Below are positions 18,230 to 26,313 of a stretch of 64,000 nt of DNA, piece after piece. The DNA lies in assembly GCF_964036645.1 (NCBI RefSeq), contig NZ_OZ038525.1:4220001-4284000 (forward strand), read 5' to 3'. The stretch's first letter is position 1, and each line of letters starts with the position of its first letter. Below the pieces are notes generated by a model. The model made no database searches. It was not told the origin of the DNA and saw nothing but the letters and a program-made list of their open reading frames with translations. The translations under genes were made by a program, and so were the position numbers. This stretch comes from Tenacibaculum sp. 190524A02b (lineage in GTDB: Bacteria > Bacteroidota > Bacteroidia > Flavobacteriales > Flavobacteriaceae).

Positions 18230-19129
18230 ATGTTTGTTTTACAAAAGAAAGAAAGTATTTCTTCCACCTGTAAATTACTCGGGTTTAGTAGGCAGGTGTA
18301 TTATCGAGCTAATTATAGAGTTACCAAAGCTCACACCATAGCCAATAAGGTTGTTGAGTTGGTTAAGGATGTAAGAATGGAACAGCCAAGAATTGGAACA
18401 AGAAAACTGTATTATATTCTTTCAGAAGAATTAGGCAGTTTAGGTGTAGGAAGGGATCGATTATTTGATATTTTACGAGCTAATAAACTATTGATAAAAC
18501 GACAAAAAAGTTACCATATTACAACCAACTCACATCATCGTTTTAGAAAACATGCTAATCTTATTGAAACTTTGGAAGTAAATCGACCAGAACAAGTATG
18601 GGTAGCAGATATTACTTATTTAGGGAGCCGTAAAAAACCTATGTATTTATCATTAATTACAGATGCATATTCTAAGAAAATTGTGGGATACCATTTGGAT
18701 AAAACTTTAGCGGTGAACTCAACTGTAAAAGCCTTGGTCATGGCTATAAAAAACAGAGTATATCCAGAGAAGGAACTTATCCATCATTCAGATAGAGGGA
18801 TACAGTACTGTAGTAACATCTATCAAGATATTTTGTCAAAACAAAAGCTTAAATGCAGTATGACAGAATCATATGATCCATATCAAAATGCCATAGCTGA
18901 AAGGGTTAATGGAATCTTGAAACAAGAGTTCTTTACCAATACTACAAATCTAGATATTAAGATAATGGAGAAAATAGTAAAACAATCAATAACTATTTAT
19001 AACTCTAAAAGACCGCATTGGTCATGTCATTTTAAAACTCCTGACCAAGCACATCAACAAAACATTATGAAAATAAAATCATATCGAAAAAAAACATCAT
19101 CTAAAGCTATAACTTTAGATGATGTTTAA
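18230..19129 (+). CDS. IS3-family transposase OrfB (DDE integrase)
   Basis: This 299-residue protein has the HTH_21 region and an rve integrase core. The catalytic triad is visible: D in VWVADITYL (about residue 126), D in HHSDRGIQY (about residue 187) and E in NAIAERVNG (about residue 223). It catalyses strand transfer of the element. The frame is full length, so the element could be active. Confidence 0.92.
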   Translation: MFVLQKKESISSTCKLLGFSRQVYYRANYRVTKAHTIANKVVELVKDVRMEQPRIGTRKLYYILSEELGSLGVGRDRLFDILRANKLLIKRQKSYHITTNSHHRFRKHANLIETLEVNRPEQVWVADITYLGSRKKPMYLSLITDAYSKKIVGYHLDKTLAVNSTVKALVMAIKNRVYPEKELIHHSDRGIQYCSNIYQDILSKQKLKCSMTESYDPYQNAIAERVNGILKQEFFTNTTNLDIKIMEKIVKQSITIYNSKRPHWSCHFKTPDQAHQQNIMKIKSYRKKTSSKAITLDDV

Positions 19130-19267
19130 TATATTTAATCAATAAATAACTGTAACGGTTATTTAGGACTAGTCAATAAGTCTAGATTTTCTGAAGAAAA
19201 AGCAACATTTTTAGTTAATAATTTATTAATTAGTCTACAAAAGGAATGTCACTTACAAAGAATAAAA

Positions 19268-19336
19268 ATGGAATTTAGAGAACAGTTTGTTTATTATGTA
19301 AAAGGAATAAATAGCGAACTAGAATTAAATATATAG
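19268..19336 (+). pseudogene. 5' fragment of the gene at 19990
   Basis: ATG at 19268 opens a frame reading MEFREQFVYYVKGINSE, identical to the start of the protein at 19990, then diverges and stops at 19334-19336. It is a remnant of the segment duplication. Confidence 0.75.
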
Positions 19337-19360
19337 AATGACATATAAACCAAATTAATT

Positions 19361-19771
19361 ATGAGATATATTTATTTAGTATTACTACTATTAGTTATTT
19401 TCTCTTGTGGAAAAGTTTCTAATGAATGGAAAGATGGAAAAGGTATAATTTATAATGCAGGAAAGTATAGAACATACGACAATAACGAACTAATAATAGA
19501 AGCTAAAAAGGATGGTACTTTAAAATATTTTTTAAAAGATATTGGAACTAATAATATTGTTGCTTTTTCAAAATATGATTTTAGCAAATATCACTCTTGG
19601 TATTTAATATATGATGAAAACGGATTATGGTTTTATAGTGGAGATATAGGTAGTGTATATTGGAAAAAGGAGAAAGCCAGCTTCAAAGAAATTGTATTAG
19701 TTAAAGAAAAATTTATAGAATATAGCTCAATAATACCATCTAAACTTAAAGAAGAGTTAGAATATTGGTAA
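19361..19771 (+). CDS. Small lipoprotein, orphan immunity candidate
   Basis: This 136-residue protein has a signal ending in IFSC (near residue 16, lipobox) and a compact domain with several aromatic residues (YHSWYLIYDENGLWFYSG). It lies between two copies of a duplicated intergenic segment and has no toxin gene before it. Its size, lipobox and position at the tail of the cassette array suggest a leftover immunity gene whose toxin cassette was lost. No family was recognised. Confidence 0.55.
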   Translation: MRYIYLVLLLLVIFSCGKVSNEWKDGKGIIYNAGKYRTYDNNELIIEAKKDGTLKYFLKDIGTNNIVAFSKYDFSKYHSWYLIYDENGLWFYSGDIGSVYWKKEKASFKEIVLVKEKFIEYSSIIPSKLKEELEYW

Positions 19772-19789
19772 AACCCGATCGCTCTGATA

Positions 19790-20043
19790 TGTCACAGGAG
19801 TGATAGCGCAGAAATGCTTTCTGTGCCCAGCAAGAGTAAGCATAGTATGTAAATTTATAAAAAAGCCACAGTAGTAATGTTGTGGTTTTTATTTCTAGAT
19901 AAGTCTAGATTTTCTGAAGAAAAAGCAACATTTTAGTTAATAATTTATTAATTAGTCCGCTAAAAAAATGTCACTAACAAAGAATAAAAATGGAATTTAG
20001 AGAACAGTTTGTCTATTACGTAAAAGGAATAAATAGTGAACCT
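19790..20043 (+). repeat. Duplicated segment, copy B (uninterrupted)
   Basis: This copy matches the segment split by the IS at 17794-19175 and shows the pre-insertion sequence CTAGATAAGTCTAG. It includes a hairpin terminator and the start of the gene at 19990. Confidence 0.78.
19861..19890 (+). terminator. Terminator after the orphan lipoprotein
   Basis: AAAAGCCACA pairs with TGTGGTTTTT, as in the other two copies of this hairpin. Confidence 0.65.
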
Positions 20044-20472
20044 ATGAGTATTGATTTTACAAAAAATATAAATGATAATTATAGATTTTTAGTAAAATTC
20101 TTTTGCTTAAGAAATGAAAAATTAAAAGACCTAGAAGAATGGTTGAAAAAGGAACTGTATTCTTTGTTAAATATAACAAATTATGAAATAGATGAAAGTG
20201 ATAATTTTGAAGACTTATACCTTAAATCTATTGTTCGTTTTGAATTAATATCTGATTATTTGAATTTAAATAACTGTACAGAAATAGATTTTATTAATGT
20301 GTTAAATCAGTTGTATAATAATAACAAAAAGAGTTATCAATTGTTAAAAATTTTTTCTCTCGTGATTAATTATTGTAAAGAAACTAAAACTTTAAGAAAT
20401 AAACTTATACGAGATTATAAATCTTTTGGTTTGGGAGATCAAACAATATTGTTAGAGTTGGAAGTTAGATAA
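19990..20472 (+). CDS. Soluble orphan immunity-like protein
   Basis: This 160-residue protein has no signal or membrane segment and is predicted to be largely helical, with acidic patches such as YEIDESDNFEDLYLK. Its first 17 codons are duplicated at 19268. It has no toxin partner immediately upstream. Its place at the end of the Rhs cassette array suggests a cytoplasmic immunity protein, but I did not recognise the family. Confidence 0.5.
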   Translation: MEFREQFVYYVKGINSEPMSIDFTKNINDNYRFLVKFFCLRNEKLKDLEEWLKKELYSLLNITNYEIDESDNFEDLYLKSIVRFELISDYLNLNNCTEIDFINVLNQLYNNNKKSYQLLKIFSLVINYCKETKTLRNKLIRDYKSFGLGDQTILLELEVR

Positions 20473-20554
20473 AAAAGATTACTGATTCGTTATAAGTAGT
20501 GTTCTAATATGCAGTATTGATGACTGGTAAAAGAGAAAAAACTTTAAAAATAAA

Positions 20555-20594
20555 AGTCCAAGATTGGCTACAGTAAAATAACAAATCTTGGACT
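20555..20594 (-). terminator. Terminator of the minus-strand leader peptide gene
   Basis: AGTCCAAGATT at 20555-20565 and AATCTTGGACT at 20584-20594 form an 11-bp perfect stem with an 18-base loop. Read on the minus strand the stem is followed by TTTTATTTTT, so it serves the gene at 20628-20843. Confidence 0.75.
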
Positions 20595-20627
20595 CTTGTC
20601 TAACTTCTATAAACTAAAAGGTACTGC

Positions 20628-20843
20628 TTACCAAGGAGAATTACATGTTACATCTAAATGCTCTATATAAGGTAAAAGATTATTGAATTGATCTTCAGTA
20701 ATATTATTAGCTGTAATTGTTTTACCATCTTTATCAATACAAACTACATCATGACGACCATCTCCAGAAGAGTTACCTCCTTTAATATTCATACGTTGTT
20801 CGCGAGTTAAAACGGCGTGTTCAAAATTTTTAAAATTTTTCAT
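20628..20843 (-). CDS. Double-glycine leader peptide (bacteriocin- or natural-product-precursor-like)
   Basis: This 71-residue peptide has a leader ending LTREQRMNIKGG (Gly-Gly at about residues 22-23), the hallmark of peptides matured by C39-peptidase ABC exporters and common in Bacteroidota natural-product precursors. The 48-residue core NSSGDGRHDVVCID... has two cysteines (one in DVVCID, one near the end in VTCNSPW) that could form a disulfide. It has its own terminator. A peptidase-type ABC exporter operon lies at the left end of the window and would be the natural export route. The activity is unknown. Confidence 0.75.
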   Translation of the reverse strand: MKNFKNFEHAVLTREQRMNIKGGNSSGDGRHDVVCIDKDGKTITANNITEDQFNNLLPYIEHLDVTCNSPW

Positions 20844-20947
20844 TTTTATAAAGGTTTAAATTAAATGTTTATATAAAACGAAAACTTCAGTATGAGAAGT
20901 GTGTAAAAAGGATAAGCGAATAGCAATTTTTTTCGATACCAGACGTT

Positions 20948-20970
20948 CAGATTTAACTAAGTTAAATCTG
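20948..20970. promoter_or_regulatory. Perfect palindrome, operator or bidirectional terminator
   Basis: CAGATTTAACT, one central A, then AGTTAAATCTG. TTTT follows on the plus side, and an AAC/GTT-rich context lies on the other. It lies about 105 bases upstream of the leader-peptide start. Confidence 0.45.
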
Positions 20971-21218
20971 TTTTAAAAGAGAAAAATAAAAAAAATAATA
21001 GCTATAAAAATCTAGGGTATATTTTCCATGGTAATTATATAAGGAATGTTACATTTTTAATTTAATTTGAGCGGCGTTTTTTTAAATAGAATAACAATTG
21101 ATAAGAAAACCTATGTTTATATCATGTGAAAAATAGGAAAAAGGTCAAAAAGTTTTCTTATCCAATTGAAGTAGAACTAATTTTCCTTTGTTGTTCTTCC
21201 TCATTAGTTATCGTTGTA

Positions 21219-21300
21219 AGTCCTCACCATGCTTCGTTGCTCTTCCTTACTACCCTTCGTTCATAGTCCTCACTATGCTTCGTTGTGCTTCCTTATTATA
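21219..21300. repeat. Direct repeat, period 46 bases
   Basis: AGTCCTCACCATGCTTCGTT at 21219 recurs as AGTCCTCACTATGCTTCGTT at 21265. Each is followed by CTTCCTTA. The GC content is higher than the surroundings. Confidence 0.7.
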
Positions 21301-21536
21301 ATTAAATAATTCTTGATGAAGAAAAAAAGTACAATATCAGGAATCTTGTAAAAAGAAATAATAGGTTTTTCCCCTTTTTTTAAAATGATAACCCCTATAA
21401 ATAAACAAGGGGAAACAACTTTTTTAAAGGTGATTTTCATTGGTGATTTTTTACAAGACTGAAAGTAATTTTACACTAGACTCTTTTAACTAATAAAGAG
21501 TTGTACCAAACTAAATAACCAAACTACTAACTGCAA

Positions 21537-22112
21537 ATGATTTTTGAAATACTACAAATCATAACGGAAGAGTTGAATAACTATCTGGATGAAAAAGCCG
21601 TGTCTTTAGCTAACATCGCTATGGCAGACGGAGAGGGTAATTCACCAGGTAACAGCCCAGACATCTCTCTAACCTTAATTAATCTTCAAGAAGAATTTGC
21701 TTTAAAAAACACACCTAATAATCGTATTAGTGGTACTTCCGTAAACTATAAAAACCCAAAAGTTTATTTAAATATCTATGTATTGTTTAGTATAGATAAA
21801 CAAACCTATACAGAGTCGTTAAAAAGCCTGACCAAGATCATAGCATTTTTTCAAGGAAAAAAAGTGTTTACCCATAACAATACCAATTATGATGGTATTG
21901 ATGGTTTAGATGATTTAAAAAGTTTCAAGTTCATTACACAGTTATATACGCCAACTTTTGAGGAACTAAATTTTATATGGGGAACATTAGGAGGAAAGCA
22001 ATACCCATCAGTGCTATATAAAGTAACATTACTAGAAATAGAAAGAGAGGTAATTACCAAACAAGGAGTTGTGATTTCAGGAGTAGAAAATAAAAACCTA
22101 ATTAATAACTAA
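21537..22112 (+). CDS. eCIS DUF4255 / Pvc16-like tube-terminator or cap-adaptor protein
   Basis: This 191-residue protein (MIFEILQIITEELNNYL...) has the DUF4255 (Pvc16 N-terminal) pattern: an N-terminal helix, the ISLTLINLQEE strand, and VYLNIYVLFS followed by YTESLKSLTKIIAFFQGK. In contractile injection systems such proteins cap or terminate the distal end of the tube and sheath. It opens the operon, as in several Bacteroidota eCIS loci. The family call is strong from the motif order. The exact structural role is taken from homologues. Confidence 0.82.
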   Translation: MIFEILQIITEELNNYLDEKAVSLANIAMADGEGNSPGNSPDISLTLINLQEEFALKNTPNNRISGTSVNYKNPKVYLNIYVLFSIDKQTYTESLKSLTKIIAFFQGKKVFTHNNTNYDGIDGLDDLKSFKFITQLYTPTFEELNFIWGTLGGKQYPSVLYKVTLLEIEREVITKQGVVISGVENKNLINN

Positions 22113-22119
22113 GTAAAAG

Positions 22120-23196
22120 ATGTTATATAAAACCCTATGCAATATTAATCTTTACCACACTTACTTTCTTAATGAAGGAGAACGACCATTTTTTACACTT
22201 AATGGACAAAATAATAATGGGATTACACCATTAACAGAAACAGAGAAAAAGAAGGCAGAAGAAAGTTATGATATAAATAGTTTTTTAACCATAGTACCTA
22301 CAGCAGAAACTGTAATGCAGTTAAAAAATCATAGATTATTAGCAAAGCAACATGCAAAAGGGTTGAGAATAATAGCGGAAGCTCAAAAAGAAACCGCAGA
22401 AGAAGGGAATTTAGAAGTAACAAGATTTAGTACTAAAATCCCGTTAAATGCAGAGGTCAAATTAACCTTTTATATAAAAGTACACGATCCATTTTTTGAA
22501 AATTACACCAATATTGTAACTAAAAAACAACACCAACTATATACACTATCCAACACCAACAGCACGGTAACCAATATTTTTGATGCTTCAACACAGACAG
22601 AAAAATGGGGGGACTTTCTTCTGTCTGAAAAAGAAACAAGAAGCTTGGTACATCAGTTAGAAATAGCAAAACAAGCACAACTGCCAATGCCAAGCTTGGT
22701 TACCATTGCAAATATAGACCAGACTACTCTAGACACTATTGAAAATAAAATAACCAACGCTATAGCTTTAACAAAAGAAGAAGAAAAAATCCTGAATGTT
22801 TTAAATACCGCCGTTAAAGTCCAAAAAAGTCAAGGAGTAATCGGTATTATACAATTACAAATGGAAGGCAATAACAATACAAAATTAGTAGAAGATGTAT
22901 TGGTGAAAAATAAAGAAAGTCAACAGTTTGATGTTACTAAACAATGCCTTTTAAAAACAATACCAGAATTTACCATTTGTGTAGAAAATAGAAAAACGTT
23001 TTGGAGGTATAAAGAAATCAGTAACAATTTAATTATGACCACTACGGAAGAAAAACCACTTACCCAAAATGGGCGTGTAGAAATTGTAAAACAAGATTTA
23101 GATAATCCACCAAACAACGATTATTATTTCCCTAATCCAACAGCTGAAAGCATAACAGAAGAAGCACAAAAGTATTACTCGGAAATAGTTATATAA
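22120..23196 (+). CDS. eCIS-associated protein of unknown function
   Basis: This 358-residue protein is encoded eight bases after the DUF4255 gene and 28 bases before the sheath gene. It shows a mixed alpha/beta N-terminal half and a helical segment around residues 190-250, with no signal peptide or membrane helix. In other Bacteroidota eCIS operons a protein at this place contributes to the cap or plug at the tube end. That role is an inference from position here. I do not recognise catalytic motifs. Confidence 0.6.
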   Translation: MLYKTLCNINLYHTYFLNEGERPFFTLNGQNNNGITPLTETEKKKAEESYDINSFLTIVPTAETVMQLKNHRLLAKQHAKGLRIIAEAQKETAEEGNLEVTRFSTKIPLNAEVKLTFYIKVHDPFFENYTNIVTKKQHQLYTLSNTNSTVTNIFDASTQTEKWGDFLLSEKETRSLVHQLEIAKQAQLPMPSLVTIANIDQTTLDTIENKITNAIALTKEEEKILNVLNTAVKVQKSQGVIGIIQLQMEGNNNTKLVEDVLVKNKESQQFDVTKQCLLKTIPEFTICVENRKTFWRYKEISNNLIMTTTEEKPLTQNGRVEIVKQDLDNPPNNDYYFPNPTAESITEEAQKYYSEIVI

Positions 23197-23224
23197 AACA
23201 AATTTAAACCAAAAACTAGTCATT

Positions 23225-25210
23225 ATGTCAGCGTACAAAACACCAGGAGTTTACGTAGAGGAAATAGTAAAGTTTCCACCTTCGGTAGCTCAAGTAGAAA
23301 CAGCCATCCCTGCTTTTATTGGTTACACACAAAAAGCAACAAATAAAACCAAGGGAGATTTAGAAGGAATCCCAACAAGAATTACCTCTATGTTGGAGTA
23401 CGAAACCTATTTTGGTTTTGCAAAAAAAGAAACTACCATTGGCGTTAGCATTGAAGATGTTACCAATGCCAATGGAGATAAAGATAGAACTATTGTAGTA
23501 ACTGAACCACAAACAAGAGAACCATTTTTAATGTACTACTCTTTACAAATGTATTTTGCTAATGGTGGTGGTCCCTGTTATATTACTTCGGTAGGTAGAT
23601 ATGGAGATGAAGCAGGTGGACAAAAAGTAACGGCAATAACCGATGAAACTGATTTTACTGCTGGGTTAGCTGCGGTTAGAAAAGTAGACGAGGTTACCTT
23701 ACTAGTATTTCCAGATGCTACGGCATTAACTAATGATGATGCTTTTTACGGATTATTTAAAGATGCTTTAATTCAATGTAATGAATTACAAGATCGATTT
23801 ACCATTATAGATACTAGAACCTATGATGCCGATAGTGTAACAGATACAAACATTGGTATTTTAAGAGATAAAATTAACTTAGAGAAAGATTATTTAAAAT
23901 ACGGAGCAGCGTATTATCCTTTCTTAAAAACTATTTTGAATTATGCATATGATGCTAGTAGCATTACCATAGCACATAGCTCAGATAATTCAAGTTCTTT
24001 AGCTACTGAAATTACTACGGTTTCTGATGCTGTAACCACTTTAAATGGCTATTTAGCAGATGCTGCTACCTTAGCAACAGCTTTAAATGATAGTGATGCT
24101 ATTATAAATGACGGTGCTGCAACTTTAGCAACTATAGATCCTGAAATTCCAAATCAAAATGTAATTACAGGGGATTTAATGACACTCTTCGGAAATATAG
24201 AAACTACAGGAGCAAGTATTACTGCAGCAGCTGCCACTGCTTCAACTGCAGCGGCTGATGATGAAGATCCAGATGTAATATCTGTTGCAGTTACTAATGC
24301 TTCAGATGCTTTAGATACTGCTATAACAGATGGAGCTAGTGATTTGCAAACAATGAAAACAGTATTACAACAAGCTATTGATGATTTAGCGGCGGCAGCT
24401 AACAAAGCCGATAAGCAAACAGCATCAGCAGATGCAAAAGCAGCCATAGCAAACATCAGTACTACTATACAAGCTATTATCGATTTAGTTCCAGCAGTAC
24501 AATCGGCAATGAATGATGCCCAAGCTTTAGATAATGATGGCGTGTATGACGGATTAACACTAAATGAGTTGGCAAGTAAAAACAACAGCGTTTATAATGT
24601 TATTCTAGCTGAAATAGCCAATTTACCATTGGAGTTACCACCAAGTAGTACTATGGCAGGCGTGTATGCTAGAGTAGATACCGATAGAGGTGTTTGGAAA
24701 GCACCTGCTAATGTTGGAGTAAATTATGTAATTAAACCAACAGTACAAGTATCTCACGAAGATCAAAGAGACTTAAATGTAGATACTATTGCAGGAAAAT
24801 CAATCAATGCTATTAGAACCTTTATAGGGAAAGGAACGTTAGTTTGGGGAGCAAGAACGTTAGCAGGTAATGATAATGAATGGCGCTATGTATCGGTGAG
24901 AAGATTTTTTAACATGGCAGAAGAATCTATAAAAAAAGCAACAGAACAATTTGTTTTTGAGCCTAATGATAAAAATACTTGGGTACGTATAAAAGCAATG
25001 ATTGATAACTTCTTAACACTACAATGGAGAGCAGGAGCTTTAGCAGGCCCAACTCCAGATAAAGCATTTTATGTAAGTGTTGGCCTTGGAGAAACCATGA
25101 CCGCACAAGATATTTTAGAAGGAAACATGATTATTGAAATAGGAATGGCTGTTGTACGTCCAGCAGAATTTATCATTCTAAAATTCTCTCATAAAATGCA
25201 AGAAGCATAA
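23225..25210 (+). CDS. eCIS contractile sheath protein with large Ala/Asp/Thr-rich insertion
   Basis: The N-terminus MSAYKTPGVYVEEI and the C-terminal half (DTDRGVWKAPANVG, VNTIRTF-like SINAIRTF, VWGARTLAGNDNEWRYVSVRR) are hallmarks of phage-like sheath proteins. The protein is 661 residues, against about 450-500 usual in the family. The excess is a stretch at about residues 245-465 of low complexity, rich in Ala, Asp, Thr and Ser and probably helical. In sheaths this position is the surface-exposed variable domain. Only one sheath gene is present, unlike the three in Afp/PVC. Contraction of this protein drives the tube into the target. Confidence 0.93.
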   Translation: MSAYKTPGVYVEEIVKFPPSVAQVETAIPAFIGYTQKATNKTKGDLEGIPTRITSMLEYETYFGFAKKETTIGVSIEDVTNANGDKDRTIVVTEPQTREPFLMYYSLQMYFANGGGPCYITSVGRYGDEAGGQKVTAITDETDFTAGLAAVRKVDEVTLLVFPDATALTNDDAFYGLFKDALIQCNELQDRFTIIDTRTYDADSVTDTNIGILRDKINLEKDYLKYGAAYYPFLKTILNYAYDASSITIAHSSDNSSSLATEITTVSDAVTTLNGYLADAATLATALNDSDAIINDGAATLATIDPEIPNQNVITGDLMTLFGNIETTGASITAAAATASTAAADDEDPDVISVAVTNASDALDTAITDGASDLQTMKTVLQQAIDDLAAAANKADKQTASADAKAAIANISTTIQAIIDLVPAVQSAMNDAQALDNDGVYDGLTLNELASKNNSVYNVILAEIANLPLELPPSSTMAGVYARVDTDRGVWKAPANVGVNYVIKPTVQVSHEDQRDLNVDTIAGKSINAIRTFIGKGTLVWGARTLAGNDNEWRYVSVRRFFNMAEESIKKATEQFVFEPNDKNTWVRIKAMIDNFLTLQWRAGALAGPTPDKAFYVSVGLGETMTAQDILEGNMIIEIGMAVVRPAEFIILKFSHKMQEA

Positions 25211-25248
25211 AACAAACCAATACATCTAATTATTAAAAAATAAAAATC

Positions 25249-25692
25249 ATGGCACAAGCATATCCAATACCAAAGTTCTCCTTTAAAGTGACACATGGAG
25301 GAACTGAAATTAACTGTACGGAAGTATCTGGGTTAGATTTTCAAAATGAAACTATAGAATACAGAGGCGGTGCAGATAGTGAATACCATAAAAGTAAACA
25401 ACCTGGGTTATTTAAGTATAGCAACATTACCATAAAAAGAGGAACTTTTGTAGATAAAAGCAAACAGTTTTATGAGCAATGGGCAAAAACAGTTTACTTT
25501 CAAGAAAGTGGCGAAAAGTTTAGAGGCGATTTAACCATTAGTCTTTTAGATGAAAATGGAGACCCAGCTGTAACTTGGAAAGCACAAAATGCTTATATAA
25601 CCAAAGTACAACCCACCGATTTAAAGGCGGATGGAAACGAGATAGCTATTGAAACAGCTGAGTTTGTTCACGAGAAATTGACCATCGTATAA
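25249..25692 (+). CDS. eCIS inner-tube protein 1 (gp19-like)
   Basis: This 147-residue protein has the tube-protein pattern: FSFKVTHGGTEINCTEVSGLDFQNETIEYRGG, KSKQPGLFKYSNITIKRG and a C-terminal VHEKLTIV (long motif given in part). Such proteins stack as hexamers to form the rigid tube that carries cargo. It lies between the sheath and a second tube gene, as in other eCIS loci. Length and motifs are normal for the family. Confidence 0.92.
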   Translation: MAQAYPIPKFSFKVTHGGTEINCTEVSGLDFQNETIEYRGGADSEYHKSKQPGLFKYSNITIKRGTFVDKSKQFYEQWAKTVYFQESGEKFRGDLTISLLDENGDPAVTWKAQNAYITKVQPTDLKADGNEIAIETAEFVHEKLTIV

Positions 25693-25702
25693 AAACAACG
25701 CT

Positions 25703-26137
25703 ATGTATTATCCACCAGTAGGCTTTCAATTTACCGTCAAGTTTTCAGACATAGCAAATAAAGATAATGATCATCGGTTTCAATCGGTTTCAGGTCTTTC
25801 AGTAGATCTTGAAACCGAAGAAATCGCCGAAGGAGGCGAGAATAGATTCAAACATAAAATTCCAGTAAGAACAAAGTATCCAAATTTAGTTTTAAAAAGA
25901 GGGTTACTTATTGATTCAGGAATCATTCAATGGTGTAAAAAAGCCTTGGAAAATTTTGAAATAAAGCCCGTTGACTTAACCATTTCTTTACTTAATGAAA
26001 AACAGGAAGCACTACAAACGTGGAAAATAGCACACGCATATCCAGTAAAATGGAATGTGGCCGATTTTAATGCCGAAGAAAATAAGGTAGTTATAGAAAC
26101 CATAGAATTATCCTACAATTATTTTACTGTTAGTTAA
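25703..26137 (+). CDS. eCIS inner-tube protein 2 (gp19-like, tube initiator candidate)
   Basis: This 144-residue homologue of the preceding protein has FQFTVKFSD, FQSVSGLSVDLETEEIAEGG and KRGLLIDSG. Paralogous tube proteins in eCIS often form special rings next to the baseplate. That may be the role of this more divergent copy. It starts ten bases after tube protein 1. Confidence 0.9.
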   Translation: MYYPPVGFQFTVKFSDIANKDNDHRFQSVSGLSVDLETEEIAEGGENRFKHKIPVRTKYPNLVLKRGLLIDSGIIQWCKKALENFEIKPVDLTISLLNEKQEALQTWKIAHAYPVKWNVADFNAEENKVVIETIELSYNYFTVS

Positions 26138-26138
26138 A

Positions 26139-26303
26139 ATGCCAATAGAAATTAAAGAATTGTACATCAAAATAAATGTAAAAGAAGGGCCTAATAAGGA
26201 AAGCTCTAATACAAGTGTACAAACTAAAGAAAACAAAGAAGCAATAGTAAATACTACTATTGAAGAAGTGATGGAACTTTTAGAAAAACAAAAAGAACGC
26301 TAA
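26139..26303 (+). CDS. DUF5908-like small eCIS protein (Pvc6/Afp6 position)
   Basis: An ATG at 26139, one base after the tube stop, opens a 54-residue frame, MPIEIKELYIKINVKEG..., ending at TAA 26301-26303. The start matches the DUF5908 pattern (MPxEIxEL followed by alternating hydrophobic residues) of the small proteins found between tube and LysM genes in eCIS loci. The C-terminal half is charged and helical. The function is unknown and may concern assembly. Confidence 0.78.
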   Translation: MPIEIKELYIKINVKEGPNKESSNTSVQTKENKEAIVNTTIEEVMELLEKQKER

Positions 26304-26313
26304 AACAAAAATC

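Larger units (their letters stand above)
17794..19175 (+). mobile_element. IS3-family insertion sequence (first copy)
   Basis: The left end reads TGTCTCGTCCTGAAATAG and the right end, read in reverse, TGACTAGTCCTAAATAAC. They are imperfect terminal inverted repeats of about 25 bases, 19 of which match. Two transposase frames lie between. Comparison with the uninterrupted copy at 19897 shows insertion at AGATAAGTC with a 3-bp ATA duplication. One base at the left tip is ambiguous. Confidence 0.82.
17700..19336 (+). repeat. Duplicated segment, copy A (split by an IS3 element)
   Basis: Bases 17700-17793 and 19176-19320 together match 19790-20043 closely. Shared blocks include CAGAAATGCTTTCTGTGCCC, the AAGCCACA hairpin, AGTCTAGATTTTCTGAAG and the first 17 codons of the gene at 19990. 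Copy A has been opened by the IS at 17794-19175. Confidence 0.8.
20844..21536. other. Intergenic region between the peptide gene and the eCIS operon
   Basis: About 690 bases without a convincing gene. It holds a perfect 11-bp palindrome at 20948-20970, a direct repeat at 21219-21300 and a CCCCT...AGGGG hairpin near 21391-21411. A stretch near 21131-21190 (GGAAAAAGGTCAAAAAGTT then AACTAATTTTCC) vaguely resembles the Rhs cassette headers. The eCIS promoter must lie here or read through, but no clear TAnnTTTG box was found. Confidence 0.6.

Noticed and set aside
24154..24585. 143-residue minus-strand frame opposite the sheath insertion
   Set aside because: It is a mirror of the Ala/Asp/Thr-rich insertion and has no supporting signals.
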